From contig CAJOFG010000015.1 of the NCBI GenBank assembly GCA_905233965.1, forward strand, positions 1 through 10,193: 10,193 bases of DNA. Direction: 5' to 3'. Positions 6,731 to 10,193 of this stretch are shown here, piece after piece. The DNA comes from an uncultured Selenomonadaceae bacterium. Lineage in GTDB: Bacteria; Bacillota; Negativicutes; Selenomonadales; Selenomonadaceae. The number at the start of each line of letters is the position of its first letter. The first letter of the stretch is position 1. Under the pieces are notes generated by a model. The model worked only from the letters and a program-made list of their open reading frames with translations, was not told the origin of the DNA and did not search any database. The translations under genes and the position numbers were made by a program.

Positions 6731-7477
6731 TCAAATTGTCGGGTCGCTCTGCCAAATTTTTCCGGTGAAAATATCGGTGCAGGAAATTCTTCCGTTCGGT
6801 AAAAAAGATCCGGTGTCCATCATCAAAATTTTATTCGGCAGTTTAACCGGATAATACGGGTCGCGATTTTCCATTCCGGGAATTTCTCCGACGTAAGGCG
6901 TGGGCGTGTGTCCTACGACGACTTGCGCATTTCCCCTGTACCCGTTGTAAAAAATTTCGCGTATCCAAAGTAACGAGTCTTCCTCCTGCAGTTCGAGCGG
7001 CAAACCCGGTTTCAATCCGGCGTGACAAAAAATATATTCCGCTCCGTTTATGTACGCTCTGCAGGCAAGCGGACGCGCGTCAATAAAATACAAAGCCTTT
7101 TTCAAAAAGCCGGGATCTTTTTCGCACCACTTATCCATTTCGGCTTTCGTTTTATTTCCTCCGTTCGGCAACCAAATTGTCGATTCGTAAGTTTTGAGAA
7201 TGTAATAAATCAACATCATCTGTTCGTGATTTCCGCGCAGGGCAACCGTATTCGGAAGTTCGCTGACTCTCATCGCCCACTGCAGGCAGTGCAAATTTTC
7301 CGTCCCTCTGTCGGTGTAGTCGCCGAGCAAAATCAAAAAATCTTTTTCCGGAGAATATTTGGCTTTGTTTATGACGGAGGACAGCCTGTCAAATCTTCCG
7401 TGAATGTCGCCGATAACAAGGAACCTCTCAAATTTGCCGGCAACTTCGCCGAGTTCGACAATTTTTGTTTCAGCCAT
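6731..7477 (-). CDS. PPP-family metallophosphatase (Ser/Thr phosphatase-like)
   Basis: A 248-residue calcineurin-like phosphoesterase. The ATG at 7477 is preceded by GGGGAG with a 9-nt spacer. All PPP signature motifs are in order: GDIHGR (residues ~18-23), GDYTDRG (~52-58), GNHE (~82-85), a metal-binding His in FCHAG and VVGHTP near residue 190, then MDTGS. These ligate a two-metal centre in the family. The arrangement, with RGNHEQMM, resembles the bacterial PrpA/PrpB and PrpE-like phosphatases and more distantly the Ap4A hydrolase ApaH. The substrate (phosphoprotein or dinucleotide) cannot be decided from sequence. The protein is cytosolic, with no signal peptide. It lies 51 nt downstream of pyrD on the same strand and also has a good extended -10 promoter of its own, so it can be expressed independently of pyrD. 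Confidence 0.87.
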   Translation of the reverse strand: MAETKIVELGEVAGKFERFLVIGDIHGRFDRLSSVINKAKYSPEKDFLILLGDYTDRGTENLHCLQWAMRVSELPNTVALRGNHEQMMLIYYILKTYESTIWLPNGGNKTKAEMDKWCEKDPGFLKKALYFIDARPLACRAYINGAEYIFCHAGLKPGLPLELQEEDSLLWIREIFYNGYRGNAQVVVGHTPTPYVGEIPGMENRDPYYPVKLPNKILMMDTGSFLPNGRISCTDIFTGKIWQSDPTI

Positions 7478-7508
7478 ACAGAATCACTCCCCGAAAAAAA
7501 TTTCTCTG

Positions 7509-7539
7509 ATTATATCACATCGACCGGATTAAATTTCAA
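7509..7539 (-). promoter_or_regulatory. Extended -10 promoter for the metallophosphatase gene
   Basis: On the minus strand, TGATATAAT (complement of 7509-7517) is a perfect extended -10 element (TG-n-TATAAT). A weak -35 TTGAAA (complement of 7534-7539) lies 19 nt upstream. The -35 is inside the last codons of pyrD. Transcription would start near 7502, leaving a ~25-nt leader that holds the ribosome binding site. This is a sequence match only. Confidence 0.6.
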
Positions 7540-8437
7540 CTTTGCCGATGAGTTCGGAAATATTTTTCAAGCCTTGAGTTTGCAAATATTTTTCCAGCCC
7601 GTCGGCAATTTTTTTCGTCACGCCCGGATTTGAAAAATTCGCCGTGCCGACTGCGACAGCCGACGCACCCGCCAGGAAAAATTCCGCCGCGTCCTCCGCC
7701 GAACGAATACCGCCCATGCCGATAATCGGAATTTTTACGACCTGCGACGTTTGCCAAACCATTCGGACGGCAACCGGTTTCACGGCACTGCCGGACAGAC
7801 CGCCGGTAATGTTTCCGAGCGTCGGTTTGCGGGTGCGAATGTCAATTTCCATTCCGGTCAAAGTGTTTATCAACGAAACGCAATCCGCGCCGCCGGATTC
7901 GACGGCAAGCGCAATTTCCGTTATGTCCGTCACGTTCGGACTGAGTTTGACGATAACCGGCTTGTCGGTATTTTTTTTCGCCGCCGCAGTAACTTTTTCT
8001 GCCGCCGCCGGATTCGTGCCGAAAATTATTCCGCCGTCTTTTACGTTCGGGCAGGAAATATTTAACTCAATCGCCGCGACACCTTCGACGTTCAAAAGTT
8101 TTGCAAGTTCGCCGTAGTCCTCGACGCTTGAGCCGGAAATATTCACGATGACGTTAAATTTATTTTTTATGCGCGGTAAAATCTCCGACAAAAATTTTTC
8201 GATGCCGGGATTTTCCAAGCCGATACAGTTCAACATACCGCCGGGCGTTTCGGTAATTCTCACACCGGGATTTCCGACACGCGGTTTTAAAGTTATGCAC
8301 TTGACCATAACGCCGCCGAGATTTTTTAAATCGATGAAGTTTTCAAATTCCTCACCGAATCCGAAAGTCCCGGACGCGGCAAGAATCGGCGTATTCATTT
8401 TTATTCCGCAAAGTTCGATTTTTAAAATATCACTCAT
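7529..8437 (-). CDS. pyrD: Dihydroorotate dehydrogenase, class 1B catalytic subunit
   Basis: A 302-residue FMN enzyme that oxidises dihydroorotate to orotate in pyrimidine synthesis. The length and motifs fit the class 1B (PyrDB) subunit: PILAASGTFGFG near the N-terminus, a Lys in the VKCITLKPR segment, the loop NISCPNVKDGG with catalytic-base Cys129, VIVKLSPN, and the FMN phosphate-binding GMGGI plus GASAVAVGTA near the C-terminus. Class 1 enzymes with Ser instead of Cys belong to other types, so Cys129 supports class 1B. That class normally pairs with the electron-transfer subunit PyrK to use NAD+, but pyrK is not in this window, whereas it usually lies directly upstream. The ATG at 8437 has GAGG with a 10-nt spacer. 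The upstream ORF remnant stops at 8450, inside that ribosome binding site, which suggests former translational coupling. Confidence 0.95.
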   Translation of the reverse strand: MSDILKIELCGIKMNTPILAASGTFGFGEEFENFIDLKNLGGVMVKCITLKPRVGNPGVRITETPGGMLNCIGLENPGIEKFLSEILPRIKNKFNVIVNISGSSVEDYGELAKLLNVEGVAAIELNISCPNVKDGGIIFGTNPAAAEKVTAAAKKNTDKPVIVKLSPNVTDITEIALAVESGGADCVSLINTLTGMEIDIRTRKPTLGNITGGLSGSAVKPVAVRMVWQTSQVVKIPIIGMGGIRSAEDAAEFFLAGASAVAVGTANFSNPGVTKKIADGLEKYLQTQGLKNISELIGKVEI

Positions 8438-8449
8438 AAAATCATCGCC

Positions 8450-8578
8450 TCAATCCGTGTACCAATCAAAAATATCTTTCGGCTTGACTGTAAAGCCCGG
8501 AAAAATCGAAACCGGCACTTCAAATTTCACGTCGGCTTTTTCGTTTTCGTCGAGCAAAGAAAATTCCTTTTCGTTTTG
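8450..8578 (-). pseudogene. C-terminal ORF remnant coupled to pyrD, possibly Uma2-like
   Basis: About 42 codons of coding-looking sequence end at TGA 8450-8452, 12 nt before pyrD and overlapping its ribosome binding site. The frame stays open upstream to 8686, but that part is insertion-sequence end DNA (hairpin and tnpB tail), so a chimeric protein is unlikely. The segment VPVSIFPGFTVKPKDIFDW resembles the C-termini of Uma2-family PD-(D/E)XK proteins, where a short strand and a (S/T)-x-F-x-x-(L/F) turn precede an acidic IF motif. The match is short and the identification tentative. The 5' part of the gene was not found on the other side of the element (9163-9260), so it was lost or displaced. 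Confidence 0.4.
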
Positions 8579-8586
8579 ACAAACTC

Positions 8587-8606
8587 CCCACGCCCAGAGA
8601 CGTGGG
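8587..8606 (-). repeat. Right-end subterminal hairpin of the IS200/IS605-type element
   Basis: CCCACG (8587-8592) and CGTGGG (8601-8606) form a perfect 6-bp stem with an 8-nt loop. In IS200/IS605 elements such hairpins near each end are bound by the Y1 transposase TnpA. The 3' end of tnpB plus this right end is also the source of the guide (omega/re) RNA in active elements. The hairpin lies about 10 nt inside the inferred end. Confidence 0.7.
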
Positions 8607-8648
8607 ATTCTGCTGTCAACAACCGATACTTCTGATGAAAGCGAAGTT

Positions 8649-9162
8649 TTACTCGGTCTCCTGCACGGGTTGTTGTCCCAACCCAAAATTTAAAATATTT
8701 TTAGCGGCGTTTAAGTCTCTGTCGTGTTTAACGCCACACTTTGGACAAATCCACTCACGGATTTTTAAATCTTTTGTCGCAGAATTTTTATGGCCGCAAC
8801 AACTGCAAATCTGACTGCTTGCAAAAAATCTGTCAACTTCGACTGTCGCAACTTTACATTTTGTCGCTTGATGTTTCAAAAATTTCACGAAATCGCTGAA
8901 AGCCAAGTCTGAAATTTACATCTTGCACTGCTTGCGAACCAAAATTTTTTAAGCAGCTGAACTTTGCAACTTTTTTCAATTTAGTCAAATGTTTTTGCAA
9001 TTTGCCTTTCTTCAAATATTTTCCAAAGAGTTTGTAGCAGCGTTTATGAAGTGCTACGCAATGATTATAAGTTAAACCGGCGCAATTTATCTGCCTGTGC
9101 AGTTTTGCACTTTTATCTGTTCGATAAATTTGCAAAAAATCCCCTGTTCCGATAAACCGCAT
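8649..9162 (-). pseudogene. tnpB: tnpB with a large internal deletion and frameshift
   Basis: Two overlapping minus-strand frames together resemble TnpB with its middle removed. The first (9162-8854) carries the N-terminal part: YRTDKSAKLHRQINCAG, YNHCVALHKRCY and SQAVQDVNFRL, as in the wedge/REC-like start of TnpB. The second (8906-8649) carries the C-terminal part: FVKFLKHQA, VDRFFASSQICSCCG, the zinc ribbon CxxC...CPKCG, and HDRDLNAAKNIL with the RuvC-III Asp. The join is near 8895-8905 and changes frame. The RuvC-I and RuvC-II regions, probably ~200 residues, are gone, so no guided nuclease activity is possible. Full-length TnpB is about 370-400 residues. The normal start is not clear; the ATG at 9162 lacks a good ribosome binding site. 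An 85-residue zinc-ribbon peptide could in principle still be made, but no ribosome binding site supports it. Confidence 0.85.
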
Positions 9163-9230
9163 AATGCTTGATTCTATGGGCTTTCAAAATATTTTTCCCC
9201 GAAAAAATTACCTGAAATTATCCGAAATTT

Positions 9231-9257
9231 CTACGGGTAGACTACAAACAGACTACA
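9231..9257. repeat. Clustered short repeats next to the integrase stop, candidate attachment site
   Basis: A perfect small palindrome CTAC-GG-GTAG (9231-9240) overlaps the first of two direct copies of AGACTACA (9239-9246 and 9250-9257, period 11). The cluster begins 4 nt beyond the integrase stop codon. Phage and integrative-element att sites commonly lie directly beside int, so this could be an att core or arm-site array. No second copy elsewhere in the window was found. Confidence 0.4.
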
Positions 9258-9260
9258 TTT

Positions 9261-10063
9261 TCAAATTCGGTTTATCGCGTCAATCAACTGTCGGATTGTC
9301 TTGTGCGTGTATGTTCCGGTCGTGATGTCGTGTGAGCTGTGTCCCAAAATCATTTGTCGAATTTTTAACGGTATTTCAGCGTCGTCCGGGAGTGTGGCGC
9401 AGGTGTGCCGCCCGTCGTGCGGTAAATGTTTCGTCGGCAACGACTTTAAAACTTCGCTTTTGTCCCAATATCTTTTTCGGAATTTTGTTTGATGTAGCGG
9501 CTGACCGTTCTCCGGAATGAGATATTCATTTTCGGGATTATGCATTTCGGAAATTAGTGGAAAGATTTTTTCGGCGATAGGGATAACTCGGTTTTTACCT
9601 GCCGCCGTTTTAATGCCACCGCGCATATACCTTTCTTCCAAATGCACATCTGAGGTTTTCATTATAAGTAATTCCGTCGGTCTCATTCCCGTGTAACAAA
9701 GAATAAGCGCAATTTTCGCAGTGAAGTCCTCTTTGTTTTGCCACAAAATTTGGAGTTCTTCCGGCGTGAAAGGTTTGTGAATTTCGCTCCGTTCGTTTTT
9801 GGGAAGTTCGACCAACGACGCAAAATTTGTTGCGACAATCTCTTGGTCAATCGCATATTTAAACATCATGGTACAAACCGCTTTAATATGATTTTTTGCC
9901 GAATATCCGACTTTTAAACCGTCAATCACGGCTTGAAGTAACCTAAATATTTCTTTTCCTGCTTGCCGTTTTCCGCCCACGACGTTGTGATTCTTGCCGC
10001 AAAAGGTTTGCGCCTTTTACCCGGCAATTTTACCACAGAACCGTAGCCGTTCGGCAACTTCAC
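9261..10063 (-). pseudogene. int: Tyrosine recombinase (phage/ICE integrase) broken by an internal deletion
   Basis: GTG at 10063, with AAGGAG 10 nt upstream, starts MKLPNGYGSVVKLPGKRRKP, the arm-binding N-terminal domain of Firmicutes-type integrases. It runs 45 residues to GYFKP and stops at 9926. The rest continues in another frame from QAVIDGLKVGYS onward. It has a complete catalytic domain: Arg in TGMRPTE, HDGRHT (His-x-x-Arg), GHSSHD and nucleophile Tyr in TGTYTH, ending at 9261. Intact relatives have about 60-70 residues between GYFK and the IDGL segment, so that stretch (most of the core-binding domain start) is missing. The join at CTTCAAG (complement of 9932-9938) fits recombination between short repeats. 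The catalytic part is open from GTG 9980 but has no evident ribosome binding site, so the gene is probably dead. It would have integrated a prophage or conjugative element whose body lies outside the window. Confidence 0.85.
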
Positions 10064-10089
10064 TGAAAATCATCTCCTTTACAAAATTA

Positions 10090-10113
10090 CCCTCCCGCAA
10101 GGAGGGCTTTTTT
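10090..10113. terminator. GC-rich hairpin terminator upstream of int
   Basis: CCCTCC (10090-10095) pairs with GGAGGG (10101-10106) around a CGCAA loop. On the plus strand CTTTTTT follows, a canonical terminator shape. On the minus strand the downstream sequence is TAATTTTG, a weaker U-tract. The minus direction is the one that would separate the small membrane ORF from int. No plus-strand gene that needs it is seen. Confidence 0.7.
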
Positions 10114-10192
10114 ATTTCAAAAATACAGCGACGGCAATGGCGATAACGCCGATAATCACCAAAACATTTTGGTTGCGGTTACTTGTTTGCAT
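10112..10192 (-). CDS. 26-residue single-span membrane microprotein (may be 5'-partial)
   Basis: From the ATG at 10192 the minus strand encodes 26 residues: a polar N-terminus MQTSNRNQN, a continuous hydrophobic span VLVIIGVIAIAVAVF, and the end LK. It stops at TAA 10112, directly before the hairpin terminator. The ATG is 2 nt from the window edge, so neither a ribosome binding site nor an upstream in-frame extension can be judged. It may be the C-terminal membrane anchor of a longer protein. Codon composition and the gene-terminator arrangement look real. No family is recognised. Confidence 0.45.
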   Translation of the reverse strand: MQTSNRNQNVLVIIGVIAIAVAVFLK

Positions 10193-10193
10193 T

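Larger units (their letters stand above)
8576..9180 (-). mobile_element. Degenerate IS200/IS605-type element (right end clear, left end approximate)
   Basis: The element consists of a deleted tnpB and a right end with the stem-loop typical of this family. On the minus strand the hairpin is followed by GGAGTTTGTCAA. TCAA is the right-end cleavage tetranucleotide known for IS608, and it is taken here as the likely boundary (8576), after which the sequence becomes coding for the ORF remnant. The left end is placed only roughly near 9180, upstream of the tnpB start, because no clear left-end hairpin could be assigned. No tnpA (Y1 transposase) is present, so the element cannot move by itself. Confidence 0.6.

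Noticed and set aside
7022..8117. Long plus-strand ORFs (203 and 157 residues) opposite the phosphatase and pyrD
   Set aside because: They lie antisense to well-supported genes, have no ribosome binding sites and show no recognisable motif. They are shadows of codon bias.
8591..8619. TTGACA on the minus strand (8614-8619) as a promoter reading out of the insertion element into pyrD
   Set aside because: The sequence 17 nt downstream is TGGGCG inside the hairpin, with no -10-like hexamer at 16-18 nt.
8450..8686. A 78-residue minus-strand ORF spanning the element's right end and the tail before pyrD
   Set aside because: Its first half is translated insertion-sequence end DNA including the hairpin; only the last ~42 codons look coding. 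It is annotated as a remnant instead.
8649..9162. The tnpB remnant as a domesticated, nuclease-dead TnpB regulator (TldR-like)
   Set aside because: Such proteins keep the overall fold with mutated RuvC residues. Here the middle is deleted and the two parts are in different frames.
1..10193. CRISPR array, tRNA, rRNA, riboswitch or toxin-antitoxin pair
   Set aside because: No regularly spaced repeats, cloverleaf or recognised RNA motif was seen by reading both strands. The frequent AAATTTTT strings are low-complexity composition rather than a spaced repeat.

Overview
The window looks like a chromosomal segment of a low-to-medium GC, diderm member of the Firmicutes, most probably of the Negativicutes. 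Three things point there: Gram-positive-style ribosome binding sites (AAGGAG or GGAGG, 9-10 nt before the start, with several TTG and GTG starts), a class 1B dihydroorotate dehydrogenase and a Firmicutes-type integrase, all beside an outer-membrane secretin that needs a second membrane. The lineage is inferred; no rRNA or other marker gene is present.

Layout: (1) 2-2214, plus strand: the C-terminal part of a GH84 beta-N-acetylglucosaminidase, then a compact type II/IV-pilus-like secretin 29 nt downstream. (2) 2222-3170, minus strand: a DUF116 membrane protein with a cysteine cluster, followed by a roughly 48-residue ORF that is only the first half of an AraC-type DNA-binding domain and ends inside a bidirectional terminator. 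(3) 3203-3252: two divergent promoters whose -35 boxes overlap. (4) 3327-6657, plus strand: a 972-residue fusion of an amino-acid-permease (APC) domain with a hybrid histidine kinase, preceded by a run of nine G in its leader and followed by a rhodanese lipoprotein. A second bidirectional terminator closes the unit. (5) 6731-8437, minus strand: a PPP-type metallophosphatase with its own extended -10 promoter, and pyrD. (6) 8450-10063, minus strand: a decayed accessory region. It holds a truncated ORF tail coupled to pyrD (possibly Uma2-like), an IS200/IS605-type tnpB remnant that has lost its middle but keeps its zinc ribbon and right-end hairpin, short repeats next to the integrase stop that could be an attachment site, and a tyrosine-recombinase gene broken by an internal deletion. 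(7) The right edge has a hairpin terminator and a 26-residue single-span membrane ORF.

The gene with the most biological interest is the permease-kinase fusion. It probably links sensing (perhaps transport) of an amino acid or amine to phosphorelay output through its own receiver domain. No HPt protein or DNA-binding response regulator is present, so its output lies elsewhere. The homopolymeric G tract between its promoter and start could make expression phase-variable. The accessory region is a graveyard rather than a working element: integrase and tnpB each carry an internal deletion that joins the two ends in different frames. I saw no CRISPR array, tRNA, rRNA, riboswitch or recognisable defence system.
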